A stretch of 45,082 bases of DNA, from contig DGXZ01000065.1 of the NCBI GenBank assembly GCA_002396485.1, forward strand, positions 1-45,082, in the 5' to 3' direction. The stretch is from Spartobacteria bacterium UBA5019 (lineage in GTDB: Bacteria; Verrucomicrobiota; Verrucomicrobiia; Chthoniobacterales; Terrimicrobiaceae). The notes beneath the pieces were generated by a model. The model had not been told where the DNA came from and made no database searches. It saw nothing but the letters and a program-made list of their open reading frames with translations. Both the position numbers and the translations under genes were made by a program. Position 1 is the first letter of the stretch, and the number at the start of each line of letters is the position of its first letter. Shown here piece by piece: positions 15,724 to 24,109 of the stretch.

Positions 15724-17719
15724 CCATACTTCCACCCGCGCAACTGCGCGGGTGCATGAGTTGCGTGCCCAGATCGAGCGCCACAACCGCCTCTACTACG
15801 AGCATGCTGCGCCGGAGATTTCAGATTACGAGTTCGATGGCTTGCTGCGCGAACTCGTCAGTCTGGAAAAGGCCCACCCCGAGCTCGCCAGCAAGGACTC
15901 CCCCACCCGCCGGGTCGGTGGCAAGCCGCTCGAGGAATTTGCTCCGGCCACGCACATCGTGCCGATGCAGAGCCTCGACAACACCTACTCGCCGGAAGAA
16001 CTCCGCGAGTTCGTGACCCGCGTTCACAAGCTAGCCGAGGACAGATCGATCCACTTCACTGTCGAACCGAAGGTCGACGGCGTTGCCATTTCCCTGCTCT
16101 ACGAAGATGGCCGCCTCGTCCGAGCCGCCACCCGGGGAGATGGAGTGACGGGGGATGACGTGACGCAAAATGTTCTCACCATTTCCAACATACCCCACAA
16201 ACTCCAGGGGGATCCACCTGAGCAGATCGAAATTCGCGGCGAGGTGTACCTGCCGAAAACCATTTTCGCCCGCCTCAATGCCGAGCGTGACGAAGAGGGC
16301 CTCCCTCCGTTTGCAAATCCTAGAAACGCCGCTGCGGGCTCCATCAAACAACTCGATCCTGCCATAACCGCTTCCCGCAAGCTGGCTGCCGTTTTTTACG
16401 GCACTGGTATCTGGACGGGCGACCAACCCGCGACTGGCCGCGAGATGTTTGCCAAACTTCAAAAATGGGGACTGCCGATTTCAGAAAAAATTCTCGAAGG
16501 CTCGGACGAGGGTTCTGTGAACGCGGCTGTGCAAGAAATGGGCGAACTACGGCATGAATTTGCCTACGAGACGGACGGAGCGGTTGTGAAGCTCGATAGC
16601 CTCGCCCTTCGCCGCGAATTCGGATCCACCGCCAAGGCTCCCCGCTGGGCGATTGCTTACAAATACGAACCCGAGCGCGCCGAAACAAAGCTCCTCGACA
16701 TCACCATTCAAGTCGGCCGCACCGGAACCCTCACCCCTGTAGCAGAGCTCCAGCCTGTATTTGTATCCGGTAGCACGGTCTCCCGTGCAACCCTGCACAA
16801 CGAGGAGGAAATCCAACGCAAAGACATCCGTATCGGCGACACCGTTCTCATTGAGAAAGCCGGCGAAGTCATCCCAGCTGTCGTTGAGGCAAAAAAAGAA
16901 CTCCGTAACGGATCGGAGAGGGTTTTTGTAATGCCAGAGTGCTGTCCCTCCTGCGGCGCTGCGGTGTCAAAGCTTGGGGTCGCATGGAAATGCACCAACC
17001 CCTCATGCGGAGCACAGATGCGCCGCCGCATCGAACACTTCGCATCCAAACAGGCAATGGATATCGAGGGTCTCGGTGAGGCGCTAGTCGCTCAACTCGT
17101 CGAATCCAGGCTACTCAATGGCATCTCCGACATTTACACCCTCGACCGGGAATCCCTGCTGAATCTTGATCGCATGGGCGAGAAAAGCGCATCCAATCTC
17201 CTTGCAGCTATAGAGGAAAGCCGGTCCCGCCCTCTTTGGAGGTTGCTGAACGGCCTTGGCATCCCGCACGTTGGCGTGACCTCCGCGCGCGACCTTGCAA
17301 ACCGCTTTCATACTCTCGACGCCCTTGCATCAGCCACGGAGGAAAAACTCCTCACCATCCACTCCATCGGCGAAATCATGGCCACAGCCATCAACGCCTG
17401 GTTCCAGAGCCCGGAAAATCGCACCTTGATGGAATCCCTCCGCAGCGTCGGCCTCAATTTCGGCGAGTCCGACAGCCCCACCGCTCCCACCGATCAGCGT
17501 CTCATAGGCAGCACTTGGGTCCTCACAGGAACCCTGTCCATTTCGCGAGAGGAAGCCGCCGAAGCCATCCGCCGCCTCGGGGGCAAGGTGACCGGCAGCG
17601 TAAGCAAAAAAACCACCCACCTGCTTGCTGGCGATGAGGCAGGGAGCAAACTCGACAAGGCGCGCGAACTCGGAGTCCCGGTGTTGGACGAAGCCGCATT
17701 CAGGGAAATCTGCGGCTAG
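15686..17719 (+). CDS. ligA: NAD-dependent DNA ligase
   Basis: Seals nicks in replication and repair using NAD+. From the ATG at 15686 it is 677 residues, the normal size. Domains in order: Ia (about 20-80, with HNRLYYEHAAPEISDYEFD), adenylation domain with the catalytic KVDG (Lys129), OB fold, a Cys4 zinc finger (about 418-441, CCPSCG...CTNPSCG), helix-hairpin-helix region, and C-terminal BRCT (about 595-677). The frame is open back to 15587 inside purB, but homology begins near residue 20 of the chosen form. TTG codons at 15707 and 15713 are other possible starts. The overlap with purB suggests coupled translation. Confidence 0.96.
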   Translation: MSKPSSGPLELFDHTSTRATARVHELRAQIERHNRLYYEHAAPEISDYEFDGLLRELVSLEKAHPELASKDSPTRRVGGKPLEEFAPATHIVPMQSLDNTYSPEELREFVTRVHKLAEDRSIHFTVEPKVDGVAISLLYEDGRLVRAATRGDGVTGDDVTQNVLTISNIPHKLQGDPPEQIEIRGEVYLPKTIFARLNAERDEEGLPPFANPRNAAAGSIKQLDPAITASRKLAAVFYGTGIWTGDQPATGREMFAKLQKWGLPISEKILEGSDEGSVNAAVQEMGELRHEFAYETDGAVVKLDSLALRREFGSTAKAPRWAIAYKYEPERAETKLLDITIQVGRTGTLTPVAELQPVFVSGSTVSRATLHNEEEIQRKDIRIGDTVLIEKAGEVIPAVVEAKKELRNGSERVFVMPECCPSCGAAVSKLGVAWKCTNPSCGAQMRRRIEHFASKQAMDIEGLGEALVAQLVESRLLNGISDIYTLDRESLLNLDRMGEKSASNLLAAIEESRSRPLWRLLNGLGIPHVGVTSARDLANRFHTLDALASATEEKLLTIHSIGEIMATAINAWFQSPENRTLMESLRSVGLNFGESDSPTAPTDQRLIGSTWVLTGTLSISREEAAEAIRRLGGKVTGSVSKKTTHLLAGDEAGSKLDKARELGVPVLDEAAFREICG

Positions 17720-17722
17720 AAA

Positions 17723-18664
17723 ATGACCGCAACGCCGAACCTGCTGGACCTCGTCCTCCCGGTGTTTTTGGTGATAGCTTCCGGCTACGTGCTTCGCCGC
17801 GCCGGAATATTCACCGAGGAAGGCGACCGATCTTTGCTCGGTTTGCTCGTGAATCTTTTCCTCCCTTGCCTGGCGTTGGATGTCATCATCGGCAACGAGG
17901 CGCTCGAAACACCAGCGAACTGGATTTTGCCACCACTCCTCGGATTCCTCGTTCCGGCCTTGGGTTATTTGGTCTGCCTTCTCGGCGCGCGTGTGTTTTT
18001 GCGGGATACAAAAAGATCCCGCACCTTTGCATCCGTCGCGGGCCTTCAGAACTACGGCAACATCCCGCTTCCCATCTGCCTTGCACTCTTCGACCGCGAT
18101 GTCGTCGGCGTACTTCTAGCCTTCAATATGGGAGTGGACATCGCGATGTGGACACTCGGTGTTGCCATCATGCCCGGCGGACAGGTCAAAGACGATTGGA
18201 GAAAAATTCTTCTCAGCCCTCCCATTGCTTCCGTGGCCGCAGGCATCGTATTAAACGCCATGGGCGCGGGACATTGGGTGCCACAGGCCGTGGATGGGGC
18301 CTGGCATATGCTCGGACTCTGTGCCGTGCCCGTCGGACTTCTGGTGACTGGAGCGGTACTTGCCGACCACATGAGGCCAGGAATATTGAAAAGCGGATGG
18401 GATACGATCACTCTGGCCCTTGTGCTTCGCCTCGGTTTACTTCCCATAATAATCCTCGGCGCAGGCCTCTGGCTTCCGCTCGACCCTGCTATTCGCACGG
18501 TCCTCGTTGTGCAATCCGCAATGCCAAGCGCGGTGTTTCCAGTTGTCCTTGCAAAAATGCACGGCGGCGACATGCCGACCGCCCTGCGAATTGTCCTCGC
18601 AACCTCGATCGCCAGCCTGATTACCATTCCCTTCTGGCTAGGCTGGGCAATGAAATTTCTTTAG
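17723..18664 (+). CDS. AEC (auxin efflux carrier) family transporter
   Basis: A 313-residue integral membrane protein with about ten hydrophobic segments. The N-terminal SGYVLRRAGIFTEE and the central SVAGLQNYGNIPLPI (about 109-123) are characteristic of the AEC family, which in bacteria includes malonate and other organic-acid permeases. The C-terminal half repeats the fold with VVQSAMPSAVFPVVLA. It starts 3 bases after the ligA stop, so it is likely co-transcribed with purB-ligA, although no functional link is obvious. Substrate unknown. Confidence 0.88.
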   Translation: MTATPNLLDLVLPVFLVIASGYVLRRAGIFTEEGDRSLLGLLVNLFLPCLALDVIIGNEALETPANWILPPLLGFLVPALGYLVCLLGARVFLRDTKRSRTFASVAGLQNYGNIPLPICLALFDRDVVGVLLAFNMGVDIAMWTLGVAIMPGGQVKDDWRKILLSPPIASVAAGIVLNAMGAGHWVPQAVDGAWHMLGLCAVPVGLLVTGAVLADHMRPGILKSGWDTITLALVLRLGLLPIIILGAGLWLPLDPAIRTVLVVQSAMPSAVFPVVLAKMHGGDMPTALRIVLATSIASLITIPFWLGWAMKFL

Positions 18665-18679
18665 GAGCCACCCGACCTC

Positions 18680-19330
18680 TCAGCGAACAACGCGGAAGTG
18701 ACGCTGGCGGAATTTTACCCAAAAGAATCCAGCAAGCGCACCACCAATGTGGGCGCCGTTTCCGATATCATTGAAGAGGCCAGTGAGCAGAAAAAAGAGA
18801 GACAGTCCGACGACAATGATGCCAAGCCACATGGCCTGCATGCGAACCGGGATGACAAAAAACAGCAGGGCTGTGATGGGCATTCGCGGGTAGAGTGTGG
18901 AGAAGGCGGCGACGAGTCCTGAAACCGCTCCCGAAGCTCCGATCAAGGTTGGGCCAGGATTGATCATCAATTGCAGGACGCCGCCTGCGACGCCGCAGAG
19001 GAGATAGAGAAAAACAAAATTCCGCGCACCCAAGATGCGCTCGAGGATATTTCCTGTGAACCAAAGGCCCATCATGTTCACAGCGAGGTGGAGAATCCCT
19101 GCGTGAAGGAACTGGTAGGTGACAAACTGCCAAAGCATCCCCTGCCCCAGTCCGGCGCCACTCAAGCCGAGGAGATGGTCCGCCACCGCCTGCTGACGCT
19201 GCGGCAGGATTTCGATAAACACGAAGGTAAGAATATTCAGGCCGATGAGGGCCTTGACCGTCGTGAGTCGGATAGATCGGTAGCGGTTGAACACGGGCGC
19301 AAAGTAGTCACCGCATGGAAGAATGTCCAT
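18680..19330 (-). CDS. Rhomboid-family intramembrane serine protease
   Basis: A 216-residue protein with six hydrophobic segments. The rhomboid features are all visible: HLAVN (His81, Asn85) in helix 2, the catalytic serine in GASGAVSG (Ser133) and the catalytic histidine in NGAHIGGALAG (His194). These correspond to His150, Asn154, Ser201 and His254 of GlpG. The N-terminal cytoplasmic tail is short. It cleaves membrane proteins within the bilayer; the substrate is unknown. The gene is convergent with the AEC gene, with only 15 bases between stops, and lies 24 bases downstream of the ABC permease gene's stop on the same strand. Confidence 0.93.
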   Translation of the reverse strand: MDILPCGDYFAPVFNRYRSIRLTTVKALIGLNILTFVFIEILPQRQQAVADHLLGLSGAGLGQGMLWQFVTYQFLHAGILHLAVNMMGLWFTGNILERILGARNFVFLYLLCGVAGGVLQLMINPGPTLIGASGAVSGLVAAFSTLYPRMPITALLFFVIPVRMQAMWLGIIVVGLSLFFLLTGLFNDIGNGAHIGGALAGFFWVKFRQRHFRVVR

Positions 19331-19354
19331 AGGGAGAGGGCCTGCGCGGGCAGA

Positions 19355-20893
19355 TTAGGATTTTCCAAAATGGAACTGGAACCGCTGGGCCTTGGTGCCA
19401 CTGGAATGAGCGCCGGGATTCAAGCGCTGCTCGGTGTAGCGTGCGAGGCGCACAAATGGCAGGCCGATGAGAAGGTAGAACGCGGCCACCAGCAATCCTG
19501 CACCAAAGTAGTCGAATGTCTGTGTGGCAATTTGTTTATAGGCGCCTGTGAGGTCGACCAGCGTGACCATGGAAACAAGTGAGGAATCCTTGAGAAGCGA
19601 GATGAAATCGTTCGTCACGGGCGGCAACACAAGTCGGAAGGACTGCGGGATCACGACGTGGAAGAGGCCCTGACTTTGCGTCATGCCGAGAGCGCGCGCG
19701 GCTTCCATTTGGCCCTTGGGAATGGCGAGCAGTCCGGCGCGGTAGTTCTCGGCTTCGTAGGCCGCGTAATTCAAGGCGAGGCCGAGCACACCGGCCACGA
19801 AGGGCTCGAGTTTGATGCCGATATTCGGCAGGCCATAGAAGAGAATAAGCAACTGAATGAGCAGCGGAGTTCCGCGAATCAGCTCGATGTAGAGTGTGGC
19901 GACCCACCGTGCGGGAAAGGGCCCGTAAACCCTCATGATCGCGAGCGCGAAGCCGAGCAGGACGGCTCCCGCCATGCCAAGGAGGCTGACTTCGATGGTG
20001 AGAAGCGAGGCCTCGAGCAGCAGCGGCCAGAAGCGGGCGTAGCCGATGATGCGGTGCAAAACGGTGGGTTGTTCGGCTGTGGCGGCCACAAAGGCCCGAT
20101 ACTCGGTGTCGGGAAGAGAGGGGTCCTCCGGCTGACCAAATGTGTCGGCGACCATGGCCGTCCAGAGTCCCCAGCGCGAGAGGATGTCCCGCATTTCTCC
20201 GCTGGCGATGACACGGGCGAGCGCGGCATTCATTTCCGCCGCGAGGGCGGGGTTCCCCTTGGAGATGGCTATCCCATAACTGATCTGACCGAACGGCGGG
20301 CCGGTGAATTTCAGGTTCGCATTCGCAAAGGCGTAATATTTCGCAATCGGATAATCGAGGAGCACGCCGAAGAGGCGTCCGTTTGCAACATCTGCATAGG
20401 CGTTGACCTCCTCGTCGTAAATTTTCACCACCACCCCAGGCGTCTTGCCCAGCATATTGAAGGAGGCGGTCTGGCTGAGGGTACCAATCTGCTTGCCGCG
20501 GAGTTGCTCAAGGCTCGTCACCGGGGGCGTGCCTTTTTTAACCACGAGCTGTTCGTAGGTCACATAGTATGGATTTGTGAAAAGCACCTCCTGCGCCTTA
20601 TCGGGAGTGATCTCGATGCCGCAGATCACGCAATCGTAGAGCCCGCGGCCGAGCCCGGGAATAAGGCCATCCCAGTCGTTGGGCACGAAAACAGGCTCGC
20701 AACCCATCTCGCGGGCGACGGCCTGAATGACCTCATATTCGAAGCCGCTCAGCTTGTTGCCTGGGCCGTAGAAAGCGTAGGGCGCGTTGCTATCCGTCGC
20801 TGCAGCCCAGCGGAGCGTCTTGGCGTCGGCCTGCAGAGAGTGCTGGAAAATGAAGGCGAGCGCCAAAAACAGAAATCGGGTGATTTTATTCAT
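19355..20893 (-). CDS. Amino-acid ABC transporter, fused substrate-binding protein and permease
   Basis: A 512-residue fusion. Residues 1-24 are a signal peptide. Residues about 27-255 form a family 3 periplasmic binding domain (FEYEVIQAVAREMGCE, GLYDCVICGIEITPDKAQ, QLRGKQIGTL). Residues about 285-495 form a HisM/GlnP-type permease domain with about five helices and the EAA loop EAARALGMTQSQGLFHVVIPQS, which contacts the ATPase. Polar amino acids such as glutamine, glutamate, arginine or histidine are likely substrates from family knowledge. Its ATG overlaps the stop of the upstream ATPase gene by one base (TGATG), so both are one operon. Confidence 0.93.
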   Translation of the reverse strand: MNKITRFLFLALAFIFQHSLQADAKTLRWAAATDSNAPYAFYGPGNKLSGFEYEVIQAVAREMGCEPVFVPNDWDGLIPGLGRGLYDCVICGIEITPDKAQEVLFTNPYYVTYEQLVVKKGTPPVTSLEQLRGKQIGTLSQTASFNMLGKTPGVVVKIYDEEVNAYADVANGRLFGVLLDYPIAKYYAFANANLKFTGPPFGQISYGIAISKGNPALAAEMNAALARVIASGEMRDILSRWGLWTAMVADTFGQPEDPSLPDTEYRAFVAATAEQPTVLHRIIGYARFWPLLLEASLLTIEVSLLGMAGAVLLGFALAIMRVYGPFPARWVATLYIELIRGTPLLIQLLILFYGLPNIGIKLEPFVAGVLGLALNYAAYEAENYRAGLLAIPKGQMEAARALGMTQSQGLFHVVIPQSFRLVLPPVTNDFISLLKDSSLVSMVTLVDLTGAYKQIATQTFDYFGAGLLVAAFYLLIGLPFVRLARYTEQRLNPGAHSSGTKAQRFQFHFGKS

Positions 20894-21660
20894 CAGATGA
20901 ACCTCCTGAGGAACCTGCGGGTACGCTCGTCTTTGGGGTTTTCGAAAATTTCGTCCTCGTCGGATATCTCCACGATATGGCCGCCCTCCATGTAGATGAT
21001 GTAGTCGCTGGCATCCCGCGCGAAGCGCATCTCGTGTGTCACGACGATTTGCGTCATGCCCTCAGCATCGAGGGCCTTCATGACATGCAAAACCTCGTCC
21101 ACCAATTCAGGATCCAACGCGCTCGTCGGCTCATCGTAGAGCATGACCTTGGGCTGCATGGCAAGTGCCCGCGCTATAGCCGCACGCTGTTGCTGACCTC
21201 CGGAGAGGTTAGCTGGATACCTGTCCGCATAGGCTCCGAGACCGACTTTTTCAAGCAGGGCAAATCCGGTTTTTTCGGCATCCTCGCGGGGAATGCCTCG
21301 AACGATGACCGGAGCCATCATGGTATTCTGCAAAAGCGTGCGGTGCGGGAAGAGGTTGAATTGTTGAAAAACCATGCCGACCCGCTGACGCAAAATGTGG
21401 GCATTTTTTTCGAAATCCGCATTCAACTTGCTGCCAGGCGCCCGCGAAATGCGCGCACCAGCAGCGCTAATGACGCCGGAATCCAGCGTTTCCAGACCGT
21501 TAATGCAACGCAGCATCGTACTTTTGCCGCATCCAGAGGGACCAATGACCGAAACCAGATCGCCCTCTTCGATAGAAAAGCTCACGCCTTTAAGAATGGA
21601 TGTTTGATCGAAACTCTTGTGGAGATCCTGAATTGAAACAAGCGAGGTAAAGGAATCCAT
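20893..21660 (-). CDS. glnQ: Polar amino-acid ABC transporter ATP-binding protein (GlnQ-type)
   Basis: A 255-residue ABC ATPase of the amino-acid uptake class. Motifs: Walker A GPSGCGKST (40-48), Q-loop VFQQFNLFPH (98-107), signature LSGGQQQR (152-159), Walker B VMLYDEPTSALD (172-183) and the switch histidine in VVTHEM. The start at 21660 is preferred; the frame is open 13 codons further upstream to 21699, but homology begins near VSIQDLHKSF. It is the first gene of a two-gene operon with the binding-protein/permease fusion, with a one-base overlap. It is divergent from proC. Confidence 0.95.
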   Translation of the reverse strand: MDSFTSLVSIQDLHKSFDQTSILKGVSFSIEEGDLVSVIGPSGCGKSTMLRCINGLETLDSGVISAAGARISRAPGSKLNADFEKNAHILRQRVGMVFQQFNLFPHRTLLQNTMMAPVIVRGIPREDAEKTGFALLEKVGLGAYADRYPANLSGGQQQRAAIARALAMQPKVMLYDEPTSALDPELVDEVLHVMKALDAEGMTQIVVTHEMRFARDASDYIIYMEGGHIVEISDEDEIFENPKDERTRRFLRRFI

Positions 21661-21796
21661 CGGTAGCGATGTCCTATGCCGGGCCCCGACTGGAAACAAG
21701 GTCTGAAATGTGAATCATTCGTTCCAATCAGCATTTGGCGCTCATTCAAGGAATACAGCCTTCCCATTCCCTGCCGCACTCCTTTAGCGTCGAGGA

Positions 21797-22594
21797 ATGA
21801 AATACGCGTTTCTCGGAGCGGGAAAAATGGCATCCGCCATCATTCAAGGAATGTTGCGCGGCAAGATATGCAATGCGCAGGACATCATCGCCTCATGTCC
21901 CGAGGTGCCAATTCTGCAAAGCCTTCAGGATGCCACCTCGGTGGGCGTAACAACTTCAAATAAAGAAGCCGCAGGCGCAGCCCCCGTTGTGATTCTTTGC
22001 GTCAAGCCGCAAGAGGCAGCGCCCGCCATTCAACAGACCGGCGAGGCCCTTGATGGGAAACTCCTCATCTCGATTGCTGCGGGACTCAGTGTGGCAACCT
22101 TGGAAAAAATGGCACCCAAATGCCGCATCATTCGCGCCATGCCAAACACGCCTGCGCTCATCGGTCGAGCCGCGACGGCATTCACAGGTGCCGACAATGC
22201 CACACAAGCCGATAAAGACTGCGCCGAGGCGATCTTTGCGAGTGTGGGAGTTGTTTCCTATGTTCAGGAAAAACTCCTCGATGCCGTTACCGGACTGAGC
22301 GGGAGTGGACCAGCGTATGTTTTTCTAGTCATCGAAGCGCTTACCGATGGTGGTGTATCCTGCGGACTTCCTACGAATCTGGCACGCCAACTCGCTATTC
22401 AAACCGTGCTGGGAGCGGCGGAACTTGCCAAGGAAACCGGCGAGCATCCCGCGATTCTGCGCGAAATGGTGACCAGCCCCGGAGGAACGACGGCCGCAGC
22501 CCTCGGCGAACTGGAACAGCATGGGGTCCGTGCCGCATTCATCCAAGCCGTCCGCGCCGCAGACCGGCGCTCGAAAGAACTATCCGGCCAATGA
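21797..22594 (+). CDS. proC: Pyrroline-5-carboxylate reductase
   Basis: Last step of proline synthesis: reduces 1-pyrroline-5-carboxylate with NAD(P)H. It has 265 residues, normal for ProC. The N-terminal dinucleotide-binding motif is FLGAGKMASAI (5-15). The family signature is visible in the C-terminal half: GLSGSGPAYVFLVIEALTDGG (about 167-187) and TSPGGTTAAAL. GAGG lies 1 base before the ATG, unusually close. The stop overlaps the start of the TPR gene (ATGA). Confidence 0.96.
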   Translation: MKYAFLGAGKMASAIIQGMLRGKICNAQDIIASCPEVPILQSLQDATSVGVTTSNKEAAGAAPVVILCVKPQEAAPAIQQTGEALDGKLLISIAAGLSVATLEKMAPKCRIIRAMPNTPALIGRAATAFTGADNATQADKDCAEAIFASVGVVSYVQEKLLDAVTGLSGSGPAYVFLVIEALTDGGVSCGLPTNLARQLAIQTVLGAAELAKETGEHPAILREMVTSPGGTTAAALGELEQHGVRAAFIQAVRAADRRSKELSGQ

Positions 22595-23259
22595 TCCACC
22601 GCGCGGCCGTTCATATGCTTCTGGCGGCATGCGCACTCGGATTCGCGCACAGCCTCCCTGCCCGAGAAACGGAAAAAGAATTTACCCCGCGCGCGCTGGC
22701 AGCGACTATTGCAGAGGGGAATGTCGCCTTTGAACGCAAGGACTACGGTGCCGCAAGAAACGCCTACACCCGCGTTCTGACGCTCGAACCGGACAACCTG
22801 ATGGGCCTCGTAAACCTTGGCATGGTTGAATTCTATTCAGGCCATCCCGACAAAGCCGAGGAACTGCTCAAGAAGGCGGTCCGCCAGCGCCTCGAGTCTG
22901 CCCCGGCCTGGCTCACGATTGGGATGATCTACATGGATCGCAATGAGCCGGACGCGGCGATTGCAGCCCTCTCGCAAGCCATGTTGCAGGATCCGCTGAA
23001 CGCGCGCACACGCAACTTCCTTGGCGTTGTCATGGGCCGCCGTGGTTGGATTGAAGGCGCGCAGCACGAACTTCGCCGGGCCGTCGAACTCGACCCCTCG
23101 TATGCCGACGCCCACTACAATCTCGCCGTCTTTTACCTTGAGGAAAAACCACCCGCCGTCGAGCTTGCACGACGGCACTATCAAAAAGCCACCGAACTCG
23201 GGGTTGAAAAAAATCCCGAAATGGAAAAGTTATTCAGCACACCGCCAAAAAAACCTTAG
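22591..23259 (+). CDS. Exported tetratricopeptide-repeat protein
   Basis: A 222-residue protein with a signal peptide (about 1-24, ending LPARE) and about five TPR units from about residue 33 on. Examples are NVAFERKDYGAARNAYTRVL, TIGMIYMDRNEPDAAIAALS and NLAVFYLEE, each with the alternating small/large residue pattern of the TPR helix pair. It probably acts as a periplasmic scaffold. It is coupled by a 4-base overlap to proC and is followed 9 bases later by a D,D-carboxypeptidase gene, which would fit a cell-envelope role (inference). Confidence 0.88.
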   Translation: MIHRAAVHMLLAACALGFAHSLPARETEKEFTPRALAATIAEGNVAFERKDYGAARNAYTRVLTLEPDNLMGLVNLGMVEFYSGHPDKAEELLKKAVRQRLESAPAWLTIGMIYMDRNEPDAAIAALSQAMLQDPLNARTRNFLGVVMGRRGWIEGAQHELRRAVELDPSYADAHYNLAVFYLEEKPPAVELARRHYQKATELGVEKNPEMEKLFSTPPKKP

Positions 23260-23268
23260 CTTCTTACC

Positions 23269-24102
23269 ATGCTCACCCGCCTGCTTCCCGCATTCCTTTG
23301 CCTCCTCGCCATTGTTCCGCTTCAAGCCGCAGAAGTTCCAGAGATCACCGCCAAGTCGGCCATTCTATTGGATGCGAACACCGGCAAGGTGCTCTACTCA
23401 AAAAATGACACTGCACAGCGACCCGTTGCAAGCACCCAGAAGCTTCTCACCGCCCTCATCGTCGCTGAAGCGGGAGAGTTGGACAAACGGGTTGAAATCG
23501 AAGCCACGGACACAAACTGCGAGCCCACCAAAATCTATGTCAAACCCGGCCAGACCTACACACGGCTCCAGCTACTCAATGCCCTTCTGGTGAAAAGCGG
23601 CAACGATGTCGCCCGCACCCTCGCCCGGGACAATGCGGGAAGTGTGAGCGCCTTTGCCGACAAGATGACCCAGCGCGTCCGCAACCTTGGCGGCACAAAT
23701 TCCAATTTTGAAAACCCTAACGGGCTTCCCGCTCAAGGCCAGTATTCGACCGCCCGCGACATGGCCCGCGTCGCCCGCATGGCCTACCGCAATCCCACGC
23801 TTCGCGAGATCATGAAGACCCGCTACTACAACTTCCGCTACAGCTCCGGAAATGTCGTGCCTCTGCGCAATACAAACCGTGTCCTCCGCACCTACTCGTT
23901 CTGCAACGGCATGAAAACCGGCTACACCGACCTTGCCGGACATTGCCTCATTTCCAGCGGTTCCTACAACGGCCGGGATGTCATTGCCGTCATGCTGGGC
24001 TGCACCAAGGCCCGCATCGCTGACGAGTCCGCAAAACTACTCGCCTACGGCCTCAACATCCCGACATCCAAGCTGAGCTCCCTCCGCATCTCACAAGAAT
24101 AA
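23269..24102 (+). CDS. D-alanyl-D-alanine carboxypeptidase (PBP5-like, short form)
   Basis: Periplasmic serine peptidase that trims terminal D-Ala from peptidoglycan stem peptides. The signal peptide spans 1-21. The three penicillin-binding motifs are present: SxxK as STQK (Ser55, Lys58), SxN as SGN (110-112) and KTG (216-218). At 277 residues it ends soon after the catalytic domain and lacks the C-terminal beta domain and amphipathic membrane anchor of E. coli PBP5, so it is probably soluble or otherwise held. It sits between the TPR gene (9 bases) and the helicase gene (7 bases). Confidence 0.93.
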   Translation: MLTRLLPAFLCLLAIVPLQAAEVPEITAKSAILLDANTGKVLYSKNDTAQRPVASTQKLLTALIVAEAGELDKRVEIEATDTNCEPTKIYVKPGQTYTRLQLLNALLVKSGNDVARTLARDNAGSVSAFADKMTQRVRNLGGTNSNFENPNGLPAQGQYSTARDMARVARMAYRNPTLREIMKTRYYNFRYSSGNVVPLRNTNRVLRTYSFCNGMKTGYTDLAGHCLISSGSYNGRDVIAVMLGCTKARIADESAKLLAYGLNIPTSKLSSLRISQE

Positions 24103-24109
24103 CCCCAGC

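Noticed and set aside
19658..20995. 445-codon plus-strand open frame opposite the ABC fusion gene
   Set aside because: Antisense to a well-supported transporter; its composition is the mirror of that gene.
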